A DNA stretch of 18,704 bases from the NCBI GenBank assembly GCA_023412765.1, contig JAEZBX010000262.1, positions 1-18,704 on the forward strand, written 5' to 3'. This document shows, piece by piece, positions 1 through 7,285 of this stretch. Below the pieces are notes generated by a model that saw nothing but the letters and a program-made list of their open reading frames with translations, did not search any database and had not been told where the DNA came from. Both the position numbers and the translations under genes were made by a program. Origin of the DNA: Bacteroidota bacterium. Its GTDB lineage: Bacteria; Bacteroidota; Bacteroidia; Cytophagales; Cyclobacteriaceae. Positions within the stretch are counted from its first letter, which is position 1. Each line of letters begins with the position of its first letter.

Positions 1-536
1 CCTGCCTGTTCGTATTCCCGTATCGCCCGTTCCAGGTTGATTTCACTTTGTTTTATCGTAGCGGGAGGTTCAAACTTTGATTGCTCCAGGATAATTCTTT
101 TTTCCTCTACAGCATATCTTAGGTTGATAAGTTGATCGCGTGCCTCGCGAAGTTGAAGTGTTGTATCGAGCTGTGTTTGTACAAATTCTGCATTCTCTTT
201 CTCCAGTTCGATCTGCTTTTCATTGAAACGAGTCTGAAACTCTGAACGATCTAGGTTAGCAACCCAGTCGCCTTTTTTTACGATCGTGCCCTCATCAACA
301 ATGTTTTGGATAACCACCTGCCAGATCCGGAAGTCACGCAGCTGTGTAGGACCCAGTATTTTTACGGAGTTTTTGGCCTCGAGCTCACCCGTGGTTTCAA
401 TTTCGACTTTGAAAAGGCCGCGCTTCATGTCGACGATGACATCAGAGAGATTTCCGGCTTTATTGCCGCGCAGTACAAAGTACCCGAACAACAAGATTGC
501 CAGGCCTCCGGCCGCAAAAAGAAGTTTTTTATTCAT
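1..536 (-). CDS. HlyD/MacA-like efflux periplasmic adaptor, N-terminal part (cut by window edge)
   Basis: About 178 codons are visible and the frame is open to the window edge. I translated it directly from the start codon at 536-534. It begins MNKKLLFAAGGLAILLFGYF, a short basic N-terminus followed by one membrane anchor (about residues 4-22). Next comes a beta-strand/lipoyl-like half around GDWVANLDRSEF (GTIVKKGDWVANL, about residues 84-96), then a long charged helical stretch (ELEKENAEFVQTQL onward) typical of the adaptor coiled-coil hairpin. Such adaptors link an inner-membrane ABC (MacB-like) or RND pump to an outer-membrane TolC-like channel. The partner pump genes should lie beyond coordinate 1. 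The family is fairly sure; the transported substrate and the exact pump class cannot be told from this fragment. A dyad lies in its leader at 574-596. Confidence 0.8.
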   Translation of the reverse strand, partial: MNKKLLFAAGGLAILLFGYFVLRGNKAGNLSDVIVDMKRGLFKVEIETTGELEAKNSVKILGPTQLRDFRIWQVVIQNIVDEGTIVKKGDWVANLDRSEFQTRFNEKQIELEKENAEFVQTQLDTTLQLREARDQLINLRYAVEEKRIILEQSKFEPPATIKQSEINLERAIREYEQA

Positions 537-573
537 CGGGAAGCTGTTTGATAAATACTGCTAACTATTTTCC

Positions 574-596
574 TTGTGGAGAATCAGTCTCCACAA
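574..596. promoter_or_regulatory. Perfect 9-bp dyad upstream of the efflux adaptor gene
   Basis: TTGTGGAGA and TCTCCACAA form perfect arms around a 5-base centre, 38 bases upstream of the adaptor start codon at 536. The geometry suits either an operator for a dimeric repressor or a leader hairpin. It is not followed by a T-run on the adaptor strand, so it is not a typical intrinsic terminator for the gene ending at 767. A TAGCTTTA sequence (625-618, minus strand), one base off the Bacteroidota -7 consensus TAnnTTTG, lies just upstream, which would put the dyad shortly after the transcription start. The dyad is seen directly; its regulatory role is inferred. Confidence 0.5.
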
Positions 597-766
597 TTCC
601 CACTACCCGTCCGTACTTAAAGCTACTACATTAGTTATAATAAATGCAGGCCGCTGACATAAATCTTGACAAGCAAAATGAATGCGCTTACCAACAACGT
701 CCGGCATCGGACGAAAGTATTTTATTTACTTCCTATTTGATCTTGAAAACTGTGAAGTAATGTTAA

Positions 767-1963
767 CTATTGAGCGTCACCTTTCCTAACCTCCAATTTA
801 GACATCGCATCAGATTTGGATATTTTACCACTGTTCAGATCCTTCAACACTGATGCTTTGATAGTATAATCAACAGTTGAAGGAATGCCGCAACCTGTAC
901 AGCGCGTTAATCTTACCTGGAACACGAGTACCTCGCTATCACCAAGGCTCTTCAAGGTGCGGCCATACTCAAGTATATTATCTTTTAACTCAGACTCAAA
1001 CTTGGGGTACAGTTCTTTCACCTTGTTGTCACGCGTTGCCTGGTCAACGTCCTGCAGTCCTACCGTGGGCATTACGTAGCGTTTTGTATACCCGAGTTCC
1101 TGGCTGCTGAACGCCTGCATGTAGTAGACTACACCATAGTCTTTCAGTCTTTCGAAATAGATATTCTCCTGAACAAAAAATGTTTTTGACAGATCGGGTC
1201 TATATAATCTTGTAAAAATGCTCGACAACAATTCTAAATCAGGTGCGACTTCATCAACAGACTCGGTATTGACCACCTTGATCTTCGCCATTAGTTGATC
1301 GCGATTGATCTTGTTTTGTCGGTACTGCGACAGGTCACCTTTTAAAGCCTCTACGGACAAGCGTGTGCGTTTCGGCGCATTAAAGTATTGATTTACCCAG
1401 GCACGTCTGTCGCCTTGGTTCGAAATGATGATTCGTTCCGTGGGACTAAGTTGCGTCATCATATCACCATAGTCTGCCAAAAACGTCTTCGCAGCATCTA
1501 TAACCTTTAGGTTATACGCATCACGTACGCTATCTTTTTCAAGTCTGGATTTTTCGCCTGCTTTGTCAGTGAGGCGAATGGTACCCATCTTATCAGGTGA
1601 ATTTGGTGGGTTGTCACGAGTGTCCTCATAGTTAAACAAGGTTACACCGGTGCCATTTCGGCGCTCCTCCTGCCAAATGATATTATCACCCGGATGTGAA
1701 AATACGATGGGTGTAGTGTAATCAGCGGGGATATAAAATGTAATGCCATAGCCCTGTTGGTATTTGCTTTTGATCTCTAGCGGAAAGAACATTTTTTGTT
1801 TCTCGAACTGCTGCTTAATTAGAGTACCCAGAATATTTTCAGCCACCGCGATATCGCGGGTCATCCTCTCGTCGTCGATTTTTTGTGCCAGGGCAGGATA
1901 AATTGCCATTGCAAGAATCCCACAAAGCAAAGTTTGAATTATCGTTTTCATTGTCGTACGCAT
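767..1963 (-). CDS. Exported protein of unknown function, third gene of the sigma/anti-sigma operon
   Basis: I do not recognise this protein. From the chosen ATG at 1963 it has 398 residues. The N-terminus (MRTTMKTIIQTLLCGILAMA, then IYPALAQ) is a clear signal peptide with likely cleavage after ALA. A second in-frame ATG four codons later (1951) is an equally good start. The open frame extends upstream to 2020, but that would overlap the previous gene and add a charged stretch before the signal peptide. The mature part is mostly charged and polar, with no obvious transmembrane segment. Near the C-terminus is a CTGCGIP motif with two cysteines spaced CxxC. The gene starts 22 bases after the anti-sigma gene stops, so it is probably co-transcribed with the sigma and anti-sigma genes. 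It may be an envelope component or sensor of that circuit; this role is inferred from position only. Confidence 0.7.
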   Translation of the reverse strand: MRTTMKTIIQTLLCGILAMAIYPALAQKIDDERMTRDIAVAENILGTLIKQQFEKQKMFFPLEIKSKYQQGYGITFYIPADYTTPIVFSHPGDNIIWQEERRNGTGVTLFNYEDTRDNPPNSPDKMGTIRLTDKAGEKSRLEKDSVRDAYNLKVIDAAKTFLADYGDMMTQLSPTERIIISNQGDRRAWVNQYFNAPKRTRLSVEALKGDLSQYRQNKINRDQLMAKIKVVNTESVDEVAPDLELLSSIFTRLYRPDLSKTFFVQENIYFERLKDYGVVYYMQAFSSQELGYTKRYVMPTVGLQDVDQATRDNKVKELYPKFESELKDNILEYGRTLKSLGDSEVLVFQVRLTRCTGCGIPSTVDYTIKASVLKDLNSGKISKSDAMSKLEVRKGDAQ

Positions 1964-1985
1964 TTCATTGTTGTCTATTCGCCTT

Positions 1986-2825
1986 TTAGTAAGCGGTGCC
2001 CACTGTGTTTTTATTTCCAACCGTTGATATGATACTCGTCAGGATCTGTTCTGTTTCCTGCTTAAACACATCTGTATTCTGCTCTAGCTTGTTTAGTCGC
2101 GTTTGAACTAACTGAAGGTCATCATTTCGTTGTTGCTGCAGATATTTAGAAAAATCAACCAGCATACTTTCGATATACTGCTTCTGCTCATCAGCAGAAA
2201 GTTTAAAGTAATTCTTAACCAGCTGCAGATTTTCCGTCTGTAGGCCGGACACAAATTCACGGATCTGATCCTGCGATGCAACGGATGCTTCCCGCACAAG
2301 CTTATCAATTTTAGCAGAGTTTAGCGCCAGGCTTTTATTGACTGAAGCATCTAGCTGGGACTGCGTTTCCTTGAAAGATGCTTGCATGGATTGATTATTT
2401 CTCTCAACAGAAGCATTAATCATCGCCTGTACCGCCTCCGTTGACAAAGCATCTGTTGCCTGATCAGATTGTTTAGCTTCACCGAAGCTGATCCTCAGTT
2501 CCTGTGCTTCATACTGAATTTTCATACCGGCTAGCCTACCCGCAAGAATAACAATCAGCAAAGATGCTGCAATGCTGCCGATGGTCCTGATGTACGGGAT
2601 ATCCCACAGATTGCGAGACCTTCGTTCATCAATAAAAATCGGCGGTGCAATTACCTCTTTATCCTTTACCTCACCCAACAGCGTTCGGACATTGCCCAGC
2701 CGTTCTAGCTCGAGACGAACTTCCGGGTTTTCAAAAAGATATTTCTCTATCGCTTCCCTTTCAGGACTTTCCAATTCACCGTACAGGTAAGCCATTAAAT
2801 CATTTTCACTTGGTTTATAGCTCAT
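1986..2825 (-). CDS. Membrane anti-sigma factor-like protein
   Basis: The 279-residue product begins with a short cytoplasmic domain resembling Bacteroidota anti-sigma factors (LMAYLYGELESPEREAIEKY, residues 10-29) but without the His/Cys zinc ligands of zinc-binding anti-sigma proteins. One transmembrane segment follows at about residues 80-100 (TIGSIAASLLIVILAGRLAG). The remaining 180 residues, predicted outside the membrane, are rich in Gln, Ser, Lys and Glu and look like a long coiled coil (about 110-265). The start overlaps the end of the sigma gene by 11 bases, so the two are very likely translationally coupled. The expected role is to hold the sigma factor inactive at the membrane until a signal is sensed. 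The position and topology support this strongly; the signal is unknown. Confidence 0.8.
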   Translation of the reverse strand: MSYKPSENDLMAYLYGELESPEREAIEKYLFENPEVRLELERLGNVRTLLGEVKDKEVIAPPIFIDERRSRNLWDIPYIRTIGSIAASLLIVILAGRLAGMKIQYEAQELRISFGEAKQSDQATDALSTEAVQAMINASVERNNQSMQASFKETQSQLDASVNKSLALNSAKIDKLVREASVASQDQIREFVSGLQTENLQLVKNYFKLSADEQKQYIESMLVDFSKYLQQQRNDDLQLVQTRLNKLEQNTDVFKQETEQILTSIISTVGNKNTVGTAY

Positions 2826-3417
2826 AGCCTATTGTATCTTTGTTGATATTCTTTCGATCTAAAATTTTTCGCAGTCCGTCGAGACCATAATACATGCGCG
2901 ACTTGACTGTATTTTCCGAGATGTTCAATACTTCTGCAATCTCACGGAACTTTAAGCCCTCATACTCTTTCATTATGACAACTTCTCGTTGTTCAACATT
3001 AAGTTCTGCAAGGGCTTGTTGCAAGATGTCAGACAGTTCGTTTCGATGTAGCTGAGATTCGGGATTTTCATGCCTGGAGGCAGTCGATTCCCACTTTGGT
3101 GAATCCTCCGCCTCGCGATTCCATACTACATCAAAAGACAGAGACCGGTCTCCCTTTTTTCTGCGCGCTTCTTCCCGACAATAATTGACGGCGATTTTAT
3201 ACAGCCAGGATTTGAAACGACCATTATCCTGAAGACCGGAAAGGTTTTTACACATCGAAATGAAAGTCTTTTGAGACACCTCCATTGCCATGTCATGGTC
3301 CAAAAAAAACTTATACCCGAAGTTGTAGATCCGTTTGTACCAAAGCTGCACCAATTTACCCTGGGCGTTCTGATCCCCATCCTTCGCCCGGGTAACAAGG
3401 GTATCAGAATGCATCAT
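2815..3417 (-). CDS. RNA polymerase sigma factor, ECF type of the sigma-70 family
   Basis: With the ATG at 3417 the protein has 200 residues, normal for an ECF sigma factor. Region 2 covers about residues 22-90, including RFKSWLYKIAVNYCREEARR, the segment that recognises the -10 element. A variable linker follows, and region 4 covers about 127-186 with a helix-turn-helix at GLKFREIAEVLNISENTVKS. An ATG one codon later (3414) and a GTG at 3444 are alternative starts; the ATG pair is preferred because homologous proteins usually begin close to this point. It directs RNA polymerase to a specific set of promoters and is expected to be held in check by the product of the overlapping downstream gene. 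The stretch upstream (3418-3560) has no gene. Confidence 0.9.
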   Translation of the reverse strand: MMHSDTLVTRAKDGDQNAQGKLVQLWYKRIYNFGYKFFLDHDMAMEVSQKTFISMCKNLSGLQDNGRFKSWLYKIAVNYCREEARRKKGDRSLSFDVVWNREAEDSPKWESTASRHENPESQLHRNELSDILQQALAELNVEQREVVIMKEYEGLKFREIAEVLNISENTVKSRMYYGLDGLRKILDRKNINKDTIGYEL

Positions 3418-3560
3418 GGCACGGTTCAGTAAAGGATCTACCACAGATTTGTTCGGTTTTCGAGTTGTTCACCAGCACCCGGTTCGTATTTAAGATGTCC
3501 GCCGGCGATGAATAGTTTTATTAAGTGCGGGATTTTTTCCTTATTAGGCTACGTCAAATT

Positions 3561-3618
3561 CGTTATCCGTTATCCGTTATTAGTTAATCGTGGGAGTGGG
3601 TGTGGGTGTGCGCTCGAG
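3561..3618 (+). repeat. Heptamer/hexamer composite repeat, copy 1, upstream of the sigma gene
   Basis: The 474-base spacer 3418-3891 holds no gene; most of it is made of repeat modules, starting with this one. Four 7-bp units run from 3563 to 3590 (TTATCCG twice, TTATTAG, TTAATCG). They lead directly into TGGGAGTGGGTGTGGG-type hexamers and end with GCGCTCGAG (3610-3618). The same series, with small changes, recurs at 15103 onward, inverted at 15280-15316, and inverted at 18194-18230. The stretch 3619-3704 between this copy and the next hexamer block is non-repetitive apart from a second partial CGAG site. Confidence 0.85.
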
Positions 3619-3704
3619 CTATGGGCATCGCACTTCCAGTTGAGTTCGAGCCTTACTCGCTATTCCCCTATCCGATAATTCTGAAATTGGATAAGTGGAT
3701 GGAC

Positions 3705-3760
3705 AGAGTGAGCGTCAGAGTGAGAGTGAGTGTGAGAGTGAGAGTGAGAGGGCGCTCGAG
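3705..3760 (+). repeat. GTGAGA/GTGTGA hexamer array ending in CTCGAG
   Basis: A run of near-perfect 6-bp units (GTGAGA, GTGAGT, GTGTGA) ends in GGCGCTCGAG, the same terminal motif as the repeat at 3561-3618. The low complexity creates a long open frame rich in Ser and Glu, which is an artefact and not a gene. About 20 bases downstream a further CTCGAG (3781-3786) marks the boundary to the next heptamer modules. Confidence 0.8.
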
Positions 3761-3793
3761 GCCATTGCTACTAATCTGAACTCGAGCACACCC

Positions 3794-3913
3794 TTATTCA
3801 TTATTCCCTACTCCTCATTCCCCCAATACCACTTACCACTTACTACTACTTACCACTTACCACTTACTACTTACTACTTACTACTTACTACTTACCACTT
3901 ACCACTTACCACT
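3794..3913 (+). repeat. Two adjoining 7-bp tandem arrays, entering the methyltransferase 3' end
   Basis: The first array (3794-3821) has four units: TTATTCA, TTATTCC, CTACTCC, TCATTCC. The second (3829-3913) has eleven full units of CYACTTA plus a partial one, with one 3-base CTA insertion near its left end. The second array contains the TAA stop codon (3894-3892, minus strand) and the last codons of the methyltransferase gene, so the array has become part of that coding sequence. The strict 7-bp period is visible directly. Confidence 0.9.
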
Positions 3914-4680
3914 CCCTTCCTCCCCCCAAAAATCACCTCTCCCCTCACCAACCCAAACCTCTTTCGCATATCTTCCGGCAGTTCATTCACAAACTGATCT
4001 TCCGTTGGAATAAGGCCGGACTTTTGAATTCGCGACACATAATCCCGTCCATATTTTCTGACGTGATCGTCCTGACCAAATATTTTTTCGCGTTCACGCT
4101 TGTCGACAATGGTGTCGTCTTCAAATGTGATGTCAGGCACGGGGTTGAAGAACGGTACTTGTAAGATAGCAAATCCGCCTGGCTTGAGCACGCGACGAAT
4201 TTCCTGCATCGCTTTTATGTCATCTCTTACATGTTCAAGCACATGATTGCAGAGAACAACATCAAATGCATTATGATTAAATGGAATGTCGTGAATGTCC
4301 ATTTTTACTTTTGCCAAAGGTGACTCAATGTCAGCTGTGATGTAGCGATCACCGTGAATTTTTTCGAAACGCTTTATAAAGCAAACCTCCGGCGCGATAT
4401 GGAGGACATCAAGATTTTTTTTAAAGAAAGGGGTCTTTTCTTTCAGGTAAAGCCACATCAGTCGATGCCGCTCCAATGACAAGCAATTCGGGCACAACGC
4501 ATTTTCGCGCGGCTTGATCCGTCCGTAGGGAAGAAATTTCCGATAGTGCTTGCTACAAATAGGACATTCGACCTCATCTCCAAGATAAAATAGTCCGGCT
4601 ATTTTAACCCCGACGGTACTTACCCTTTGAAGGTACTTTCGAGGAACATACCGGATTAGCCAGGAAATGATTCTTTTCAT
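3892..4680 (-). CDS. SAM-dependent class I methyltransferase with N-terminal zinc ribbon
   Basis: The 262-residue protein has four cysteines in two pairs (C39/C42 and C63/C66, CPICS and CPNCL), predicted to form a small zinc ribbon. A Rossmann methyltransferase domain of the Methyltransf_11 type follows. DVLHIAPEVC (91-100) stands at the usual SAM-binding motif I position, ADIES (116-120) at motif II, FDVVLCNHVLEHV (139-151) at motif IV and RRVLKPGGFAILQVP (162-176) at motif VI. The substrate is not evident. The final residues (about RKGVVSGKW) are encoded by a purine-rich stretch and the 7-bp repeat array, so the native C-terminus may have been altered. A different heptamer array lies just upstream at 4705-4739, so this gene is bracketed by repeats on both sides. 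Confidence 0.85.
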   Translation of the reverse strand: MKRIISWLIRYVPRKYLQRVSTVGVKIAGLFYLGDEVECPICSKHYRKFLPYGRIKPRENALCPNCLSLERHRLMWLYLKEKTPFFKKNLDVLHIAPEVCFIKRFEKIHGDRYITADIESPLAKVKMDIHDIPFNHNAFDVVLCNHVLEHVRDDIKAMQEIRRVLKPGGFAILQVPFFNPVPDITFEDDTIVDKREREKIFGQDDHVRKYGRDYVSRIQKSGLIPTEDQFVNELPEDMRKRFGLVRGEVIFGGRKGVVSGKW

Positions 4681-4704
4681 GCGTACGAAATTTGCTAAGT
4701 CAGA

Positions 4705-4777
4705 TGACAGCTATCAGCCGTCAGCTATCAGCCATCAGCACCCACGATGATCGAGCGAACTAACTATTACCTATTAA
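4705..4777 (-). repeat. Heptamer arrays between mdh and the methyltransferase gene
   Basis: Five 7-bp units of the form YRTCAGC (first one TGACAGC) occupy 4705-4739. A second, shorter pair of units (CTATTAC, CTATTAA) sits at 4764-4777, ten bases from the mdh stop codon. Between them, CCCACGAT (4741-4748) is the reverse complement of the ATCGTGGG segment that follows the TTATTAG-type units in the other copies. The block fills almost the whole 106-base spacer. Confidence 0.8.
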
Positions 4778-4786
4778 CGGATGAAA

Positions 4787-5716
4787 TCACCCGATCTTCT
4801 CCAATACATCCATCACTTCCCTCACAGCCTTCCGGCTTGACTCCAGCAACGCTTTCTCGTCTTTGTTCAAATCAAGTTCGATAACTTTTTCGATACCGTT
4901 TTTGCCCAGGACAACGGGAACGCCAAGGTAACAATCCTTAATGCCGTATTCACCTTCGAGTTTCATACAAACCGGGAATACGCGTCTCTGATCTTTGACA
5001 ATCGCCTCAACCATTTGTGCTGCCGCAGATCCTGGTGCATACCATGCCGAGGTTCCCATCAGCTTCACCAATTCTCCGCCTCCTACTTTTGTTCTTTCCA
5101 GGATTGCATTCAACTTGTCTTTATCTATCAACTCCGTTACAGGGATACCCGCCACCGTAGTGTACCGAGGAAGTGGTACCATAGTATCACCATGTCCACC
5201 AAGGAGCATAGCCTGAATATCTTTCGGTGAAATATTAAGCGCTTCGGCAAGGAATGCACGATAGCGAGCCGTGTCAAGGATTCCGGCCATACCCATCAGC
5301 TTGGTGCGGGGTAGCCGCGAAGTGAGGTGCGCTTGATAGGTCATCACATCAAGTGGATTGGAAACCACAATGATGATTGCATTCGGTGAATGTCTGATGA
5401 TGTTTTCAGTTACTGATTTTACGATGCCAGCGTTCGTTCCGATTAGATCATCGCGGCTCATGCCTGGCTTTCTTGGAAGTCCAGAGGTAATTACTACTAC
5501 ATCGGAGCCAGCTGATTTTGAATAATCATTGGTAGCACCAATCGTGCGGCTGTCATACAAATCTATGGGTGCCTTTTGCCAAATGTCCAACGACTTACCT
5601 TCGGCAAGGCCCTCTTTGATATCTAATAATACTATCTGGTTAGCTACCTCGCGATAGGCTAGAACATCAGCACAAGTAGCGCCTACATTACCGGCGCCAA
5701 CCACAGTTACTTTCAT
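4787..5716 (-). CDS. mdh: Malate dehydrogenase (LDH-like, NAD-dependent)
   Basis: The 309-residue product oxidises malate to oxaloacetate in the TCA cycle. The N-terminal Rossmann motif GAGNVG is at residues 7-12 and the NAD-selecting acidic residue at D32 (LLDI). The mobile active-site loop carries R82 and R88 (LPRKPGMSRDDL), the type expected for malate rather than lactate. VSNPLDVMTY supplies N120, DTARYR holds D148 and R151, and the catalytic histidine is H175 in GGHGDTMV. All key residues are present and the length is normal. It lies 184 bases downstream of tilS on the same strand. That spacer holds a small palindrome (TTGAATTTCAA, 5789-5799) but no convincing promoter match, so co-transcription with tilS is possible but not required. 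Confidence 0.96.
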   Translation of the reverse strand: MKVTVVGAGNVGATCADVLAYREVANQIVLLDIKEGLAEGKSLDIWQKAPIDLYDSRTIGATNDYSKSAGSDVVVITSGLPRKPGMSRDDLIGTNAGIVKSVTENIIRHSPNAIIIVVSNPLDVMTYQAHLTSRLPRTKLMGMAGILDTARYRAFLAEALNISPKDIQAMLLGGHGDTMVPLPRYTTVAGIPVTELIDKDKLNAILERTKVGGGELVKLMGTSAWYAPGSAAAQMVEAIVKDQRRVFPVCMKLEGEYGIKDCYLGVPVVLGKNGIEKVIELDLNKDEKALLESSRKAVREVMDVLEKIG

Positions 5717-5900
5717 AATGCTATAGATTTTGTTTTTATAAGGTATTCGGCTGTTGAAAAGATCATGAACTTCTAATAAGGTAAATTATTGAATTTCAAC
5801 TTATTGCAAGATGAGAAAAACCTCACCCTGAAACCGGGGCGCAAGTTATCAATTCAAAGGGATTTTGGAAACATATTTCAGGAATCGTAAATCACCATCG

Positions 5901-7220
5901 TCACACCCTCGCGACGCGAATGTTCAACACCCGTTTTGTCGATTCGCGTATCTTGAATCGATCGTCGATCCGCCATCCTACGACGTAAGCAATCTCGCCA
6001 TCTGATTCGAGAACTGTGGTGATGTTTTTATCGGCAATGGATATCTTGTTATCTACGAGAAAATCACTAAGCTTTTTTTTGTGCTTCATACCCAATGGCC
6101 GGAAGGCGTCACCCTTTTTCCACTTCCTCCAGGTGAGCGGAAATTTCAGAGAATCAGCATCGAGAGCAGCTTCCATTTTGTCGGCACCAGTAGTGGGACT
6201 TTCGCCAGTGGAAAAAAACATTCTCCAGGGACCCAATGGAACCTCCCGATCGCCGCTTTCGATTCTCGCCGCATTCCACTCGTTAGAATGAGGTGTTACA
6301 ATTAACTCATCGCGATCAACTACAAGGATATGCGTAGGCGAAAGAAATCTCTTCCCTGATTGTCCATTAATCACCTGGATGATTTCGCGGGCTTGCTCAA
6401 AATTAAATCCATAGGATTTTATATAACGCCACAAGACGGAAGCCGCCGCATAATAATTCCCAAGAGATTTTTTTGAGATAACAACGCGATCTTTCGACTC
6501 TTGAACAGATTCTAGTTTCCAATCATTGAACCCCAGGCGAAGTAATTCCAGATCACCTTCAATTTTTTCGAGTCCATGCTGCCATGTTGATTCCAGGGAA
6601 GGATTGAGTTCCTTCAATTTTGGAATAATATTATGTCGGATAAAATTGCGCTGATAATCGTCGGTCAAATTGCTTTCATCTTCACGCCACTTGATTCCTT
6701 TCCCAGCGGCGTAGTTTGCAACCTGCGCCCTTGTAGCAAATAATAAAGGGCGAATTATATTTCTATTTTTTACAGGAATCCCGGCGAATCCTTCAATTGA
6801 TGTCCCCTTCGTCAGATTCAGTAAAATGGTTTCTATCGAATCATCAAAGTGATGTCCAGTAGCCAGGAAGTTGTAACCTTGTTCTTTAACAAGATCATCG
6901 AACCACATATAACGCAAATCGCGGGCTGCCATCTGTATAGATATTCCCTGTTGCCGTGAATAGGCCTCTGTGTCGAAGCGTTTGATAAAGAATGGAACTG
7001 CCAGGCGTTTGCACTCTTCTACTACAAGAGCTTCATCTTGATTGGATGCCTCACCCCTTAATTGAAAATTACAGTGCGCCACACCAATTCGATACCCGGC
7101 TTCTTTGAAGAGATGCAGCATTGACATGGAATCAATTCCCCCGCTAACAGCGAGCAGAACGGAATCCGAGAGGGTGCATAACTTGTGACGCGCAATATGG
7201 TTCAGAAATTGCTCAAGCAC
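5901..7220 (-). CDS. tilS: tRNA(Ile)-lysidine synthase
   Basis: TilS attaches lysine to cytidine 34 of the tRNA-Ile with a CAU anticodon, so that it reads AUA codons; this is essential in bacteria. The ATP-pyrophosphatase P-loop is SGGIDS, near residue 26 from the chosen start, and the N-terminal domain continues through ATGHHFDD and NLTKGTSIEGFAGIP. The C-terminal part (RKWKKGDAFRPLGMKHKKKL) matches the TilS C-terminal domain. The open frame reaches a TTG at 7226, but I choose the GTG at 7220. It gives MLEQFLNHIARHK, the usual N-terminus of this family, and the TTG lies inside a promoter-like TATTTTTG. The protein is then 439 residues, a normal length. The gene is divergent from the OstA-like gene across about 65 bases. 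Confidence 0.93.
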   Translation of the reverse strand: MLEQFLNHIARHKLCTLSDSVLLAVSGGIDSMSMLHLFKEAGYRIGVAHCNFQLRGEASNQDEALVVEECKRLAVPFFIKRFDTEAYSRQQGISIQMAARDLRYMWFDDLVKEQGYNFLATGHHFDDSIETILLNLTKGTSIEGFAGIPVKNRNIIRPLLFATRAQVANYAAGKGIKWREDESNLTDDYQRNFIRHNIIPKLKELNPSLESTWQHGLEKIEGDLELLRLGFNDWKLESVQESKDRVVISKKSLGNYYAAASVLWRYIKSYGFNFEQAREIIQVINGQSGKRFLSPTHILVVDRDELIVTPHSNEWNAARIESGDREVPLGPWRMFFSTGESPTTGADKMEAALDADSLKFPLTWRKWKKGDAFRPLGMKHKKKLSDFLVDNKISIADKNITTVLESDGEIAYVVGWRIDDRFKIRESTKRVLNIRVARV

Positions 7221-7223
7221 GTC

Positions 7224-7231
7224 CAAAAATA
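7224..7231 (-). promoter_or_regulatory. Probable -7 promoter element of tilS (TATTTTTG)
   Basis: Read on the minus strand, TATTTTTG is an exact match to the Bacteroidota -7 consensus TAnnTTTG. It ends four bases before the GTG chosen as the tilS start, implying a leaderless or nearly leaderless message. No good -33 TTG was found at the usual distance, so the call rests on the -7 element and position alone. Confidence 0.45.
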
Positions 7232-7285
7232 CGAATTACCTACAAGGAAGTAAGATTTTTGACCCGGGCATTGTAGCTTGCAGCA

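Noticed and set aside
286..564. Plus-strand open frames opposite the efflux adaptor
   Set aside because: The minus-strand frame has a membrane anchor and clear adaptor features; these are shadows.
3561..3913. CRISPR array
   Set aside because: The units are 6-7 bp and contiguous, without spacers of 30-40 bp, and no cas genes are present.
3695..3997. 100-codon plus-strand open frame rich in Ser/Glu then Pro/Leu/Thr
   Set aside because: It is a by-product of the hexamer and heptamer arrays and overlaps the methyltransferase 3' end; the composition follows the repeats.
5820..5845. Possible terminator after tilS (CCCCGG..GGG with T-run on the minus strand)
   Set aside because: Only three to four base pairs can form and the spacing to the T-run is poor.
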